DNA from: Synechococcus sp. CB0101
Lineage (GTDB): Bacteria > Cyanobacteriota > Cyanobacteriia > PCC-6307 > Cyanobiaceae
NCBI RefSeq assembly: GCF_000179235.2
Contig: NZ_CP039373.1
Location: forward strand, 2,083,502 to 2,147,501
Reading direction: 5' to 3'
DNA length: 64,000 nucleotides
The translations under genes and the position numbers were made by a program. The notes under the pieces are model-generated. The model did no database searches. It saw only the letters and a program-made list of their open reading frames with translations, and had not been told where the DNA came from. Below are positions 21,348 through 30,639 of the stretch, piece by piece; the first letter of the stretch is position 1, and every line of letters begins with the position of its first letter.

Positions 21348-21605
21348 ATGGCCTACGCCTCCATAGAAATGCCTCCATTCCAGTTAGCTCCAGGCGAACA
21401 GGATCCTCGCTTTCAACTTGATCCAAGCCGTATGCCGCAGCGGCTTGAGCTTGATCTTCCTGAGGAGTTGCTGGAGAAATTGATGAGGCAGGCAGGGCGC
21501 AGTCATCGCTCACTGCCAGAACTGATTGAGCACATTCTTTCTCAATCCTGCGTGGAGATTGTCGAGGATGCTCGATCGCATGATGCACCCTCTCTACCTG
21601 AATAA
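21348..21605 (+). CDS. Ribbon-helix-helix-like small protein
   Basis: 85 aa. The central part (QRLELDLPEELLEKLMRQAGRSHRSLPELIEHIL) has the beta strand plus two helices of an RHH/CopG-type DNA-binding domain. It resembles the protein at 38033 (KTLSIDLPTELAEHFQRLA). It may be an antitoxin or autoregulator; no toxin partner is seen next to it. Confidence 0.65.
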   Translation: MAYASIEMPPFQLAPGEQDPRFQLDPSRMPQRLELDLPEELLEKLMRQAGRSHRSLPELIEHILSQSCVEIVEDARSHDAPSLPE

Positions 21606-21758
21606 AGGCTGCAGACTGCAGCGCTCTGCTGCATCGCTGCCGTAACTCCGATCACCTGTTTGGATCGGGCCACCATGCATCAGATGCGAGACCTTTTGTG
21701 AAGCCACAGGCGTGATGGGCTCAACCGGAAAACAAAGTAAAGATTTCAGCTATAGAGG

Positions 21759-21944
21759 TTGTCCTTGCCCTACGCAAATCCCTCTGACTGTCGCGGAGAG
21801 TCGCGATCCAGTCGAGCGAGCAAGCGGATCACCATCACGATCCCTTACAGCACCTTCCGCGACCTTGAAAGCCGCAGCCTTGAGGAGGGTCGCTCGCTGA
21901 GCAATCTCGCGGCCTGTCTACTGGAGCGCGCTCTAACCACGTAG
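21759..21944 (+). CDS. CopG-type RHH protein
   Basis: 61 aa, TTG start at 21759. The RHH core is RITITIPYSTFRDLESRSLEEGRSLSNLAACLLERAL. It is clearly related to the minus-strand protein at 38283 (KRITITIPHGVL..EGRSLSNLAAFILERG). It is an orphan RHH regulator or antitoxin; its start is uncertain. Confidence 0.65.
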   Translation: MSLPYANPSDCRGESRSSRASKRITITIPYSTFRDLESRSLEEGRSLSNLAACLLERALTT

Positions 21945-22061
21945 ACCCAGGCCAGAGGCACAAGCCAAAGACCACCCTGCTCCCACTCGGCCACCAAGGC
22001 AATGCGTGTAAATCCCGATTGCCCAGCGCTATGGGCGGGGCGAATCTGTGTGCATCAACCA

Positions 22062-22369
22062 AGGAGGCGCCCGAATGGACGACACGCCACCCCGCTACCA
22101 GCCAGAAGCACGCTGACTGCAGGCCCCTGCTCCAACAGTCTTCACCCAACCGTGGGCGGGTCGTTCAGCCGGGCAAGAGGAAGGTCCTCAACCTGTGCGC
22201 CTGACTGATCGACACTCCGTTCGCACCGCTTCAGGTGCCCCAGGAGACCAAACAGCCCACACCTGGAACGTTCGGCCCCAGGCGCCAACGCCAGCAGCTT
22301 CGACCATCTACAGCCATTGGAATGTTGATTGGTTCAAGCCCCCGGGCATCGCTCGGGGGTTTTTGATTG
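22062..22369 (+). repeat. 308-bp direct repeat, copy 1 (flanks metal module)
   Basis: Begins AGGAGGCGCCCG and ends with the stem CCCCCGGGC-ATC-GCTCGGGGG then TTTTTGATTG, a rho-independent terminator. It is about 93% identical to 33612-33920. It contains a Shine-Dalgarno with a 13-codon ORF and several short frames with stops, so it is probably a transcribed non-coding unit or degenerate gene. It lies at the left edge of the metal-resistance module. Confidence 0.88.
22075..22116 (+). CDS. 13-residue mini-ORF with perfect Shine-Dalgarno (copy 1)
   Basis: MDDTPPRYQPEAR followed by TGA. AGGAGG lies 7 nt before the ATG. The second repeat copy encodes MDDTPPRYLSEAR with an equally good ribosome site. 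It could be a leader peptide or tiny protein; expression is unproven. Confidence 0.4.
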   Translation: MDDTPPRYQPEAR

Positions 22370-22495
22370 AACCTGGCATTAATTCTGAAGACCTCGTTGC
22401 ATCACGTTTGCAGAGGTAATTCGCGGGGGCTTAGGAATCAAGCAAGCGATCAGCTTCACACCACTGATGACCACAAAAGACTTTGGGAAGCGTAC

Positions 22496-23599
22496 TCATT
22501 GGTGCCTGTGACGATGATGTGCGTCGCTCAGGTGGGGATGCTTGTGCTCAAGCTCCTCGTGCTCATGTTCATGGGCATGCCAATACGGCCGATCGTCTGG
22601 TTGAGCCCGTTGAGGATCTGAAGGATGGGCGTGGTTGTGATGGGGATCGGGGTCGTTCGGGTCATGGCGGTGGCGATGGTGATGGCGCTGCACCGCGTGG
22701 TGATGCCTGTGGCTGTGCTCGTCCCTGAGAAGCAGAACGAAACCGGCGACCATCAGTCCTGCGGCCATCGCCAATGGCAGGGTGAGCGCGTTGCGCAACA
22801 CCACCACAGAGAAGAGCGCCCCAACGACCGGCACCGTGGCAAAGATCACGGCTTCCCGGGCAGCACCAAGGGCACGCAGTGCCAACAGATCCAGCCAGAT
22901 CGAGAGGCCATAGCCCAGCGCTCCACTCAGCAGCACCAGAGCCATCTGGGCAGGCGCCGGAAAGCGCTCCCCCAGCGCCCACGCCAGCGCCCACGCCAGC
23001 GCGAGCATCGGCAGGGCGGCTCCGATCGCTTTGAAGCTGGCGATCTGCAATGGGTCCCGGAGCGACAACCGTTGGCTGATGTTGTTGTCGATGCCCCAGG
23101 CGAGGGTGGCCAGAGCGATTAACGCGGTGCCAGGCCAGGTGCTTCCTGCCAGCGATCCGCTTGAGAGCACGGCGGCGCCGGCGAGGGTGAGCGCAGCGGC
23201 ATGCAAGCCACGCTGGCCCAGATGTTCCTTGCCGATCACAACAGCAATCAACAAGGTGAACACCGTTTCCAGATTGAGCAGGAGCGAACTGGAGGCAGCG
23301 GGCAACAGAGCCAGGCCATGCACCAGGGCTAGAGGGCCGATCACCCCGCCTAGCAAGGTCAACGCCGCCAGAGCCTTCCAATCGCTCGGTTGCACAGGGG
23401 ATTCCTGCGTCGCCGTGGGCTGCACCAAGCGCAGCGGCCAAAGCACCAAGGCCGCACCGCCATAGAGCAGCCCAGCCAGGCTGAGGGCCGAGCCTGCGTT
23501 CGTGAGCGTGCTGATCACTGGAGCACTGCAACCGAACAGCACGGCAGCGATCAGCCCGGCCCACTGGGCTCGCGCCTGCGAATCAGCGTGCAGGCGCAT
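22496..23599 (-). CDS. EamA/DMT-family exporter with histidine-rich tail
   Basis: 367 aa from ATG 23599 (MRLHADSQARAQWAGLI); the longer frame to 23755 would run far into the adaptor gene. Ten hydrophobic segments fill residues about 10-285 in two EamA halves. The last ~80 residues are a cytoplasmic tail packed with His (HSHRHHHAVQRHHHRHRH and further HAHEHEHEELEHKH), typical of metal-binding tails. It overlaps the adaptor gene by 17 bp, so it belongs to the efflux operon and probably exports or buffers a divalent or cuprous metal. Confidence 0.85.
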   Translation of the reverse strand: MRLHADSQARAQWAGLIAAVLFGCSAPVISTLTNAGSALSLAGLLYGGAALVLWPLRLVQPTATQESPVQPSDWKALAALTLLGGVIGPLALVHGLALLPAASSSLLLNLETVFTLLIAVVIGKEHLGQRGLHAAALTLAGAAVLSSGSLAGSTWPGTALIALATLAWGIDNNISQRLSLRDPLQIASFKAIGAALPMLALAWALAWALGERFPAPAQMALVLLSGALGYGLSIWLDLLALRALGAAREAVIFATVPVVGALFSVVVLRNALTLPLAMAAGLMVAGFVLLLRDEHSHRHHHAVQRHHHRHRHDPNDPDPHHNHAHPSDPQRAQPDDRPYWHAHEHEHEELEHKHPHLSDAHHRHRHQ

Positions 23600-24782
23600 C
23601 GCCCTGGAGCAACACAGCCGTGTTGCCACTGAGGATCTGCTCACCGCCCTGTAACCCCTGCACAATCTCCACCCGATCCGATCGGGCTGGCCCGAGCACC
23701 ACCCGAACCGGCTGGGCCGAGCCGCGCTGATAGCGATAAACCACCGGCTCACCATTCAGCAGTTGCACCGCCTGCCGCGGCACGGTGAATTGCCGCTCGC
23801 TCGACGGCACCAGGGCAAAGGCCGTCACCGCTGTGCCAGCGGGGGGTAAAGCCTCTGACACGGGCATGGCGCGCACGATCATCACGCGGTTGGTGCTGGC
23901 GGAATCCGGCGCCACGGCCACCACCCGTGCGCGCAACTCCTGGCTTCCTGCTGTCACGCGCAGCACCTGATCGCTTCTCAGGTTGGCGGCCAACAGCGGC
24001 GACACCATGAAGCGGAGTTCACGGCCCGATGTATCGGTGATCTCCGCCAGATCACTGCCGGCCTGCAACACCGATCCCGGGGTGGCATCCAGCGCGGCCA
24101 CCGTGCCGGCGATCGGGCTGCGGATCTGGAGAACACCAGCGCTGGTGGGAGAACCGATGGCCCGGACCCTCGCCTGCGCCGAGCGGGCATCTGTGCTCGC
24201 CTTCACGCTGGCGATCCGCCGTGTTTCGAGCTCATGCCAGGCCAGGGCACCCTGGCGTGCCATCGGCAGGGCCCGCTGATACTGCTGCTCCAGCGACTGC
24301 GCCGTTGCAGCGGAGCCGTCGGCTTCAGCGCGGATCGCTGCCGCCTCCGGGCTACGCACCTCGGCCAGCACAGTTCCGGCCTGCACCCTTTGTCCCGGAG
24401 CCACGAGCAAGCGCATCACCTGGCCCGCCACCGGCATCCCCACCTGGGCGCGTGCACCCACCTGGGCTTCCACAAATCCGGTGATCGGCCGCTCGATGGT
24501 GGTGCTCAGTTCAGGCCGGATCAGCGTCAAGCCCGCCTGGCGCAGTTGCTGCTGCGTGAGGGCAATGGTCCGGTTCTCCCCTGAAACCTGGGCTGATTCG
24601 GTTTGCGCTGTTGTGCTGTTCGGTGATCGGCTGTGGCGGCCGAGGCCGAAGGCAAGCAGCACAGACGCCCCGAACACGACGGGCAAGGCCACAGCGCGGT
24701 TGGCGTTCCACCAGGCCCTGGGAGGGCTGGCATCGAGCTTTCCGGTGAACATGGCGATCGTTCGCAGAAGGGTGTTGGCCAT
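23583..24782 (-). CDS. RND efflux periplasmic adaptor (membrane fusion protein)
   Basis: 399 aa CusB/CzcB-type protein. An N-terminal anchor (about 30-48, ALPVVFGASVLLAFGLG) is followed by the split lipoyl/barrel-sandwich motifs (MPVAGQVMRLLVAPGQRVQAGTVL and IRSPIAGTVAALDATPGSVL), a helical hairpin and beta-barrel. It links the inner-membrane pump to an outer-membrane channel. It starts 6 bp after cusA-like 24789-27911. No outer-membrane factor gene is in the window. Confidence 0.9.
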   Translation of the reverse strand: MANTLLRTIAMFTGKLDASPPRAWWNANRAVALPVVFGASVLLAFGLGRHSRSPNSTTAQTESAQVSGENRTIALTQQQLRQAGLTLIRPELSTTIERPITGFVEAQVGARAQVGMPVAGQVMRLLVAPGQRVQAGTVLAEVRSPEAAAIRAEADGSAATAQSLEQQYQRALPMARQGALAWHELETRRIASVKASTDARSAQARVRAIGSPTSAGVLQIRSPIAGTVAALDATPGSVLQAGSDLAEITDTSGRELRFMVSPLLAANLRSDQVLRVTAGSQELRARVVAVAPDSASTNRVMIVRAMPVSEALPPAGTAVTAFALVPSSERQFTVPRQAVQLLNGEPVVYRYQRGSAQPVRVVLGPARSDRVEIVQGLQGGEQILSGNTAVLLQGDAPAR

Positions 24783-24788
24783 AGCGGA

Positions 24789-27700
24789 TCAGAGGTCTGA
24801 AGAGAGCGATGACAGCTGCGGCGTGGGGAGCAACCAGCGACCGAAACGGGCATAGAGAGCCGGGATCACCAGCAGGGTGAGAGCGGTGGAGGTGATCAGG
24901 CCGCCGAGCAGCACCACCGCCAGCGGCTGGAGGATTTCACTACCGGCGCCAAAGGCCACAGCCAGAGGAAGCGTTCCCAGAGCCGAGGACAGCGCCGTCA
25001 TCAAGATGGCGTTGAGACGCTCCAGGCTTCCCTCCTCAATCACGGTGTGCACGGGCTGACCAGCGGCATGGCGGCGGTTGTAGTTGTCCACCAGCAGCAA
25101 TCCATTGCGCACGGCCACACCAAATAACGTGATGAAGCCGATCAGCGATGCCACCGACAACACCGCTCCGCTGAGCAGCACCGCCACCACACCACCCACC
25201 AGTGCCAGCGGCAGGTTGAGCATGATCGCAACAGTGGCGGGCAGTGATTTCACGGCCGTGATCATCAACAACGTGATCACCACGGCCGCCACCAGGCTGT
25301 AGAGCACCAGGCTGCCTGTGGCACGTTCTTCTGATTCGAACTGACCGCCATAGCGGATCGCGTAGCCCTGCGGCAGGCGAACCTCGCGAGCCACGGCACG
25401 CTGGATATCGCGCACCACCGAACCCAGAGCGCGACCGCTCACGTTGGCGGAAACAACGATCAGGCGGGAGACATCTTCCCGGTTGACGATGTTGTTGCCG
25501 AGACCTTCCTCCACCCAGGCCACGCTGCCTAGGGGCACGGTCATACCATTGGAGAAGGCCACTGGCAGGGCGCGGATGGCGTCGAGACTGCTGCGGCTGG
25601 CGGCATTGAGCTGCACGAGCACATCGCTGCGCACGCCGGCTTCCACAACGTGGCCCGCCACCTTGCCGTTGAGAGCGATCTCCACGGCCTGGGCTAAGTC
25701 CTCGATGCTCAGCCCGAGGGCAGCCGCCAGGGGGCGGTCGTAGTGGATCTGGATCTGGGGGATGGGCAGTTGCGGCTCAAGCTGCAGATCCACCACCCCC
25801 TCAATCGGCTCCACCACCTTCACCACGGCTTCGCCGAGGCGCCGCAACTCCGCCAGATCGGTGCCGTAGATCTTGATGGCGATGGCGCTGCGCACACCGG
25901 AGAGCACCTCATCCATGCGGTGCGAGATGAAGCCACCGATGTTCGGGGCCACACCGGGAATCTTCAGGAAGGCCTTGCGCAGTTCCGCAATCGCGGCGGG
26001 CCTGTTGTCCATCGCTTTGGCGCTCAGCTCCACATCCACGTGGGCCAGGTTCACCCCGGCTCCGTCGGCATCGCCGGGGGCGCGGCCGGTGCGCAGCTGC
26101 ACCCACTCCACAAGCGGGCTGTCCTGCAGCGAGCGCGTCAGCGCCAGGCCGGCGCGATTGGTCATCTCCAGCGACACACCTGGATAGAGCACCATCGAAT
26201 TCACCAGCGACTGCTCGCGGAACTCCGGCAGGAACACCCGGCCCAGGCTGGGCAGGATCAGCGCGGTGCCCACCACCAGGCTCAGGGCGATCGCGAGCAG
26301 GCGCTGCGGTTGCGCCAGGGCCATCGCCAGCCAGGGCCGATAGATCCGCTCGCAGCGGTTGGCGATCCAGGTGTTCTCGGGGGGCAGTTGCACCGGCGCC
26401 AGCAAAATGGCGCAGAGAGCTGGCGAGAGCGTCACCGCCACCAGGGTGGAGGCACCGATCGAGAAGAGATAGGCCAGGCCCATCGGCGCAAAGATGCGGC
26501 CCTCCACCCCCGTGAGCGAGAAGATCGGGGCAAACACCACCGCGATGATCAGGGTGGAGAACAGCACCGGCTGACGCACCTCCACCGAGGTGTCGAACAC
26601 CACCTGCAGCGGCGACCGTGGTGTGGGACTGCTCTGATTGCGGCGCAGACCGCGGTAGCAGTTCTCCATGTCGACGATCGAGTCGTCGACCACCGAGCCG
26701 ATCGCCACCACCAAACCGCCCAGGGTCATGGTGTTGAGGCCCAGGCCGAAGGCCTTCATCAACATCAGGCCAACCAACAGCGATAGGGGAATGGCGCTGA
26801 GGGTGATCACGGCGGCGCGCCAGTTCATCAGAAAAGCCACGATCACCAGCGACACGATCACAATCCCGAGCAACAGCGATTCGCTCACATTGCGCAGCGC
26901 GGTGTCGATGAAATTGCTCTGCCGGAAGGTGCGCCTCACCCGTACATCCGTCGGCAGGGTGCGATTGAGTTCAGCGATGCGCTGCTCCACCGCACGGGTG
27001 ACCGTTGGCGTATCCACATCCGGCTGCTTGATCACCATCAGCACCACCGCCGGTTGACCGTTGAAACTGGCGTCCCCCCGCTTCAAAGCCGGTCTTCGCT
27101 TGACTTCCGCCAGGGTGGAGAGGAGCACAGGTCGGCCCTGCTGATCGGTCACCGCTACATCCGCCAGATCGCTTGTCTGCTGGATCTGAGCCAGAGGCCG
27201 GATCAGGCGCTCCTGGCCGCCGCCCACCAGGAAGCCTCCCGGGCTGGTGGACATCGCTGCCGAGACCCCCTGCATCACCGCCTTGAGGCTGACCCCTTTC
27301 ACCTGCAGTTCCTGCGGATCAAGGAGCACCTGATGCTGCGCTTCCTCACCGCCGTAGACGGTGATCTGCGCCACCCCAGGCACCGCCAGGATCGGGTTGC
27401 GATAGGAGCGCAGCACCAGCTGGTGCAGATCCATCAGCGACGTGGTGCCGCCGGGTTCCACCGTGAAGGCGTACTGAAGGATCGTGCCCAGGGGTGACAC
27501 CAACGGGGAGATCTCCGGCGCAGCGGCATTAGCCGGCAACTGGGCCTCCACCTGCTGCATCCGCTCGGACACCGATTGGCGAGCCCGGTAGATGTCGGCG
27601 TTCTGGTTGAACACCACCTGCACCATGGAGAGCCCCGCCTTGGAGGAGGAGCGCACGGTCTCCACGCCGGCGATGCCATTCAGCGCCGATTCCACCGGCA

Positions 27701-27911
27701 GGGTGATGCGCGTTTCCACCTCCTCCGGCGACAGGCCGTCAGCTGTGATCTGCACATCCACCTGCGGTGGGGCGAACTGCGGGAACACATCCAGCGGCAT
27801 CTGGCGGAGCATCACCAGGCCAGCAAGGCTGACCACCACGGCGGCCACCACCACCAGCCAGCGGCGGGCGATGGAGAAGCGCAGGGTGGTGTTGAGCAGC
27901 GTTTCGATCAT
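24789..27911 (-). CDS. Heavy-metal efflux RND transporter (CusA/CzcA family)
   Basis: 1040 aa inner-membrane proton-driven pump with twelve predicted membrane helices. The family N-terminus is FSIARRWLVVVAAVVVSLAG. Two periplasmic domains carry the HME-type motifs (VRSSSKAGLSMVQVVF). The signature region AIGSVVDDSIVDMENCYRG lies in TM4 (about 400). Metal choice (Cu/Ag against Co/Zn/Ni) cannot be settled by eye; neighbours DUF411 and DUF305 favour copper. Its ATG overlaps the stop of 27908-28465. Confidence 0.93.
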   Translation of the reverse strand: MIETLLNTTLRFSIARRWLVVVAAVVVSLAGLVMLRQMPLDVFPQFAPPQVDVQITADGLSPEEVETRITLPVESALNGIAGVETVRSSSKAGLSMVQVVFNQNADIYRARQSVSERMQQVEAQLPANAAAPEISPLVSPLGTILQYAFTVEPGGTTSLMDLHQLVLRSYRNPILAVPGVAQITVYGGEEAQHQVLLDPQELQVKGVSLKAVMQGVSAAMSTSPGGFLVGGGQERLIRPLAQIQQTSDLADVAVTDQQGRPVLLSTLAEVKRRPALKRGDASFNGQPAVVLMVIKQPDVDTPTVTRAVEQRIAELNRTLPTDVRVRRTFRQSNFIDTALRNVSESLLLGIVIVSLVIVAFLMNWRAAVITLSAIPLSLLVGLMLMKAFGLGLNTMTLGGLVVAIGSVVDDSIVDMENCYRGLRRNQSSPTPRSPLQVVFDTSVEVRQPVLFSTLIIAVVFAPIFSLTGVEGRIFAPMGLAYLFSIGASTLVAVTLSPALCAILLAPVQLPPENTWIANRCERIYRPWLAMALAQPQRLLAIALSLVVGTALILPSLGRVFLPEFREQSLVNSMVLYPGVSLEMTNRAGLALTRSLQDSPLVEWVQLRTGRAPGDADGAGVNLAHVDVELSAKAMDNRPAAIAELRKAFLKIPGVAPNIGGFISHRMDEVLSGVRSAIAIKIYGTDLAELRRLGEAVVKVVEPIEGVVDLQLEPQLPIPQIQIHYDRPLAAALGLSIEDLAQAVEIALNGKVAGHVVEAGVRSDVLVQLNAASRSSLDAIRALPVAFSNGMTVPLGSVAWVEEGLGNNIVNREDVSRLIVVSANVSGRALGSVVRDIQRAVAREVRLPQGYAIRYGGQFESEERATGSLVLYSLVAAVVITLLMITAVKSLPATVAIMLNLPLALVGGVVAVLLSGAVLSVASLIGFITLFGVAVRNGLLLVDNYNRRHAAGQPVHTVIEEGSLERLNAILMTALSSALGTLPLAVAFGAGSEILQPLAVVLLGGLITSTALTLLVIPALYARFGRWLLPTPQLSSLSSDL

Positions 27912-28465
27912 TCGCCCTGCTGCTTGCGGCGCAGGGTGAGCGCAGCCCCGGCAGCCACCACGGCCGCTGCTCCAACACCAACACCGATGAGGGGCGCCTT
28001 GTTGTTGGTCTGATCAGCTGGGCGATCGGCGCTGGCCTCAGCGGGGGAGGGCTCAGCCTGCTGCGTTTTCTTCGATTCGGCATACAGCGAGAGGGCTCCG
28101 TTCACCACCACGTCGTCGGTGGGATCGAGGCCCTCGGTGATCACGATCTGATCGCCAAGGGTGGGACCGGTCTGAACGAAGACCGGGTCGTAGGTGGTGG
28201 CCGTTTTCACGAACACCAAAGGCTTGCCATCGGCATCCACCACGGCGCTGCTGGGCAGGCTCAGCCCATCGGCACCTGACTGCGGCTTGGCCGTGGTCAC
28301 GCCCAACAGAGCATCGGCCTCCGTGTTGGCCTTCACCTGGCGCACATCCCCCTGCTGCTGGAATTCATCCCCATGGCCCACGTGGGACCAGGCAGGGGCC
28401 GTCAGCAGCAACGCCGTGGAGGCGACCAGAGCGGCGGCACTCCCTTGAACAATTCGTTGTATCAA
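27908..28465 (-). CDS. Short adaptor-like periplasmic/membrane protein of the efflux operon
   Basis: 185 aa if started at TTG 28465; the frame extends to 28537. A signal-like segment (VASTALLLTAPAWSHVGHGDEF) is followed by a domain that resembles the C-terminal part of CzcB/CusB adaptors (SLPSSAVVDADGKPLVFV..VQTGPTLGDQIVITEGL), a Pro/Ala linker and a C-terminal membrane helix with RRKQQ. The lipoyl and hairpin domains are missing. As first gene of the operon next to a full adaptor, it may be an accessory subunit. Confidence 0.8.
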   Translation of the reverse strand: MIQRIVQGSAAALVASTALLLTAPAWSHVGHGDEFQQQGDVRQVKANTEADALLGVTTAKPQSGADGLSLPSSAVVDADGKPLVFVKTATTYDPVFVQTGPTLGDQIVITEGLDPTDDVVVNGALSLYAESKKTQQAEPSPAEASADRPADQTNNKAPLIGVGVGAAAVVAAGAALTLRRKQQGE

Positions 28466-28567
28466 GGCTGGACAGAACAACACTGCGCGGAGGATGGCGC
28501 AGGCGCGATGAAAAACAGATGAAATCGGCTGCCCCACCTAGCCTCTGGGCGATCTGAGCCGCGCCCC

Positions 28568-29290
28568 ATGCCCCTGCGGATCCTGTTGGTGGAAGACGAG
28601 CCGGATCTCGCTGAAGCCCTGGTCGCCCTTCTGGAGCAGCAGGGCCATGTGGTGGACCACTGCAGCGATGGCCTCTCCGCCTGGACTTTGCTCAGTGGTG
28701 ATCTGGCGCGTTACGACCTGGCGCTTGTGGACTGGATGCTGCCGCAGCTCAGTGGTGTTGAGCTCTGCCGGCGCCTGCGCGCCGCAGGCTTCACCGTGCC
28801 TGTGTTGTTGTTGACGGCCCGCGATGGCACCGCCGACCGGGTGGAAGGACTCGATGCCGGAGCGGACGACTACCTGAGCAAGCCGTTCGCCATGGAGGAA
28901 CTGCTCGCCCGGGTGCGTGCCTTGCAGCGCCGCCATCCGGGCTATCGCGAACCACAGCTGCAGGTTGGCAGCTACCGCCTGGATCCCTCCCGCAGCGAGC
29001 TGACGGTTCAGGCGGCAACTGGCGCGGTACGTGTGCCGCTCTCGGCCAAGGAATTGCAGCTGCTCACCTATTTCATGGAGCACTCCGGAGACATCCTCAG
29101 CGGTTCGCGCTTGCGCAACCAGCTCTGGGACCTGCATCAGGACCCGGTGAGCAATGTGGTGGCTGCGCAGGTGCGGCTGTTGCGCCGCAAGCTCGCCGAT
29201 CACGGTCTGCCATCGCCGATCACCACCGTGCCCTCCCGCGGCTATCGCTTTGATCCAGCCGCCACGGGCAGCGCCTTGCAGCCGACCTGA
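28568..29290 (+). CDS. OmpR/PhoB-family response regulator
   Basis: 240 aa. The receiver domain has VEDEPD, phospho-acceptor Asp in LALVDWMLPQ (about 55), LLLTARDG and the Lys in YLSKPF. The C-terminal winged helix ends TTVPSRGYRFDP. It is transcribed divergently from the efflux operon with its kinase just after (TGATG overlap). It resembles the NrsR/RppA group of cyanobacterial metal and redox regulators and probably controls the pump. Confidence 0.93.
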   Translation: MPLRILLVEDEPDLAEALVALLEQQGHVVDHCSDGLSAWTLLSGDLARYDLALVDWMLPQLSGVELCRRLRAAGFTVPVLLLTARDGTADRVEGLDAGADDYLSKPFAMEELLARVRALQRRHPGYREPQLQVGSYRLDPSRSELTVQAATGAVRVPLSAKELQLLTYFMEHSGDILSGSRLRNQLWDLHQDPVSNVVAAQVRLLRRKLADHGLPSPITTVPSRGYRFDPAATGSALQPT

Positions 29291-30570
29291 TGGCAGGGCT
29301 TGAGCACAACTTGATCCGGCGTGCACGCCTGCGGCTGGCGGGACTCTCCCTGCTCGTGATGGGGAGCATCCTTTATGCCGCGGGATTCTCGATGGGCCGG
29401 CTGTTGCTGCAGGCCCAGGAGCAAGCCCTGCAGAGCGAGCTGGTCAACCTGGCCGGCACCTTGCACGACAGCCTCAAGCCCGTGCTCCCTCCGCCCTCGG
29501 CAGGAACCACCTCACTGGCCAATGTGCTGCCCGGGCTCTGCCTGGCGGATAGCCCCTGCCCTTCGCCTACGACCTTGATCGAGCGCCATGCGCTCGGCGT
29601 CACCGATCCTGAACGTTTTCAGCTGCAGATCCTCAACGGTGAGGGAGAGGTCGTGGCCGCATCCCCCCCATCTCGGGAGACAACCCCCGGTTCGCTGATG
29701 CTCACCACCAGCGTTGTGCTGCACCGCTCCCATGGCGATCAGGAGCAGGACTGGGGCAGTTTGCGCCTCAGCCGCAGCCTCGCTGGCCTGGAGGCAGAGG
29801 CACGACGCCTGTGGTGGCTCGGCCACGGGGTGTTTGCGCTCGCGTTGGTGGTGATCGCGCTTGCGAGCTGGTGGCTGGCCGGCCAGGCGATGGCACCGTT
29901 GATCGAGGCCTACCGGCGTCAGGAGCAATTCAGCGCGGACGTGGCCCATGAGCTGCGCACGCCCCTGGCCAACCTGCTCGCTGTCGCCGAGGCCCAACGT
30001 GCCCAACCGGGAATCGAGCGGGTTCTGGCTCAGGGCCAACGGCTGCAGCAGCTGATCGCCGATCTCCTGCTGTTGGCCAGCCTGGAGCGGCCCGGCGCCA
30101 AGACACCGATGCAGCTCTGCGACCTTGCTGAGATCACAGCGGATGTTGTGGAGGACTGGTCCGAGATCGCGGTGTCATCCGAGCAGGCCGTGTCGATGGC
30201 GCATGAAGCAGAGACCACCACGCTGCGCGGAACCGAGCGGGAACTGAGCCGGCTGCTGATCAATCTGATCAGCAATGCGTTGCAGCACTCACCCTGTGGT
30301 GGAACGGTTGATGTGCGCCTGCAGAGCCAGGGCCGCTGGTTGGCTCTGAGCGTTCGCGATCAGGGCCCCGGCATTCCGCTGGAGGATCAACAGCGGATCT
30401 TCGATCGCTTCACACGCCTGCAACCGGATCGCTCGCGTCAGAACGGTGGCAGCGGCCTGGGGCTGGCCATCGCCCAGGCCATCGCCCATCGCCATGGGGG
30501 AGAGATCCGCGTGGCGTCAGAACCGGGGCACGGGGCCACATTCACGGCACTGCTGCCAGCGGCAGGCTGA
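29290..30570 (+). CDS. Sensor histidine kinase paired with 28568-29290
   Basis: 426 aa. Membrane helices lie at about 15-40 and 175-200 with a ~135-residue periplasmic domain between, which contains CLADSPCP as a possible metal-sensing site. The H-box is DVAHELRTPLANLLA. N box NLISNALQHSP, G1 DQGPGIPLEDQQRIFDRF and G2 GSGLGLAIAQAI are present. Coupled by overlap to its response regulator. Confidence 0.93.
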   Translation: MAGLEHNLIRRARLRLAGLSLLVMGSILYAAGFSMGRLLLQAQEQALQSELVNLAGTLHDSLKPVLPPPSAGTTSLANVLPGLCLADSPCPSPTTLIERHALGVTDPERFQLQILNGEGEVVAASPPSRETTPGSLMLTTSVVLHRSHGDQEQDWGSLRLSRSLAGLEAEARRLWWLGHGVFALALVVIALASWWLAGQAMAPLIEAYRRQEQFSADVAHELRTPLANLLAVAEAQRAQPGIERVLAQGQRLQQLIADLLLLASLERPGAKTPMQLCDLAEITADVVEDWSEIAVSSEQAVSMAHEAETTTLRGTERELSRLLINLISNALQHSPCGGTVDVRLQSQGRWLALSVRDQGPGIPLEDQQRIFDRFTRLQPDRSRQNGGSGLGLAIAQAIAHRHGGEIRVASEPGHGATFTALLPAAG

Positions 30571-30639
30571 ATCAAGCCAATCACCTTGACTCTCCACCTG
30601 CTGGAGACACTACGGTTGAAGGAGCTGCCTGATTCCGTG

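Noticed and set aside
22062-22369. RNase P RNA or tmRNA in the repeat
   Set aside because: GAGGAAGGTCC looked suggestive, but the other conserved parts of RNase P RNA and the tRNA-like domain of tmRNA are absent.
22019-22419. Protein-coding gene across the 308-bp repeat
   Set aside because: Frames open in copy 1 are stopped in copy 2, and three frames compete; only the 13-codon ORF is shared.
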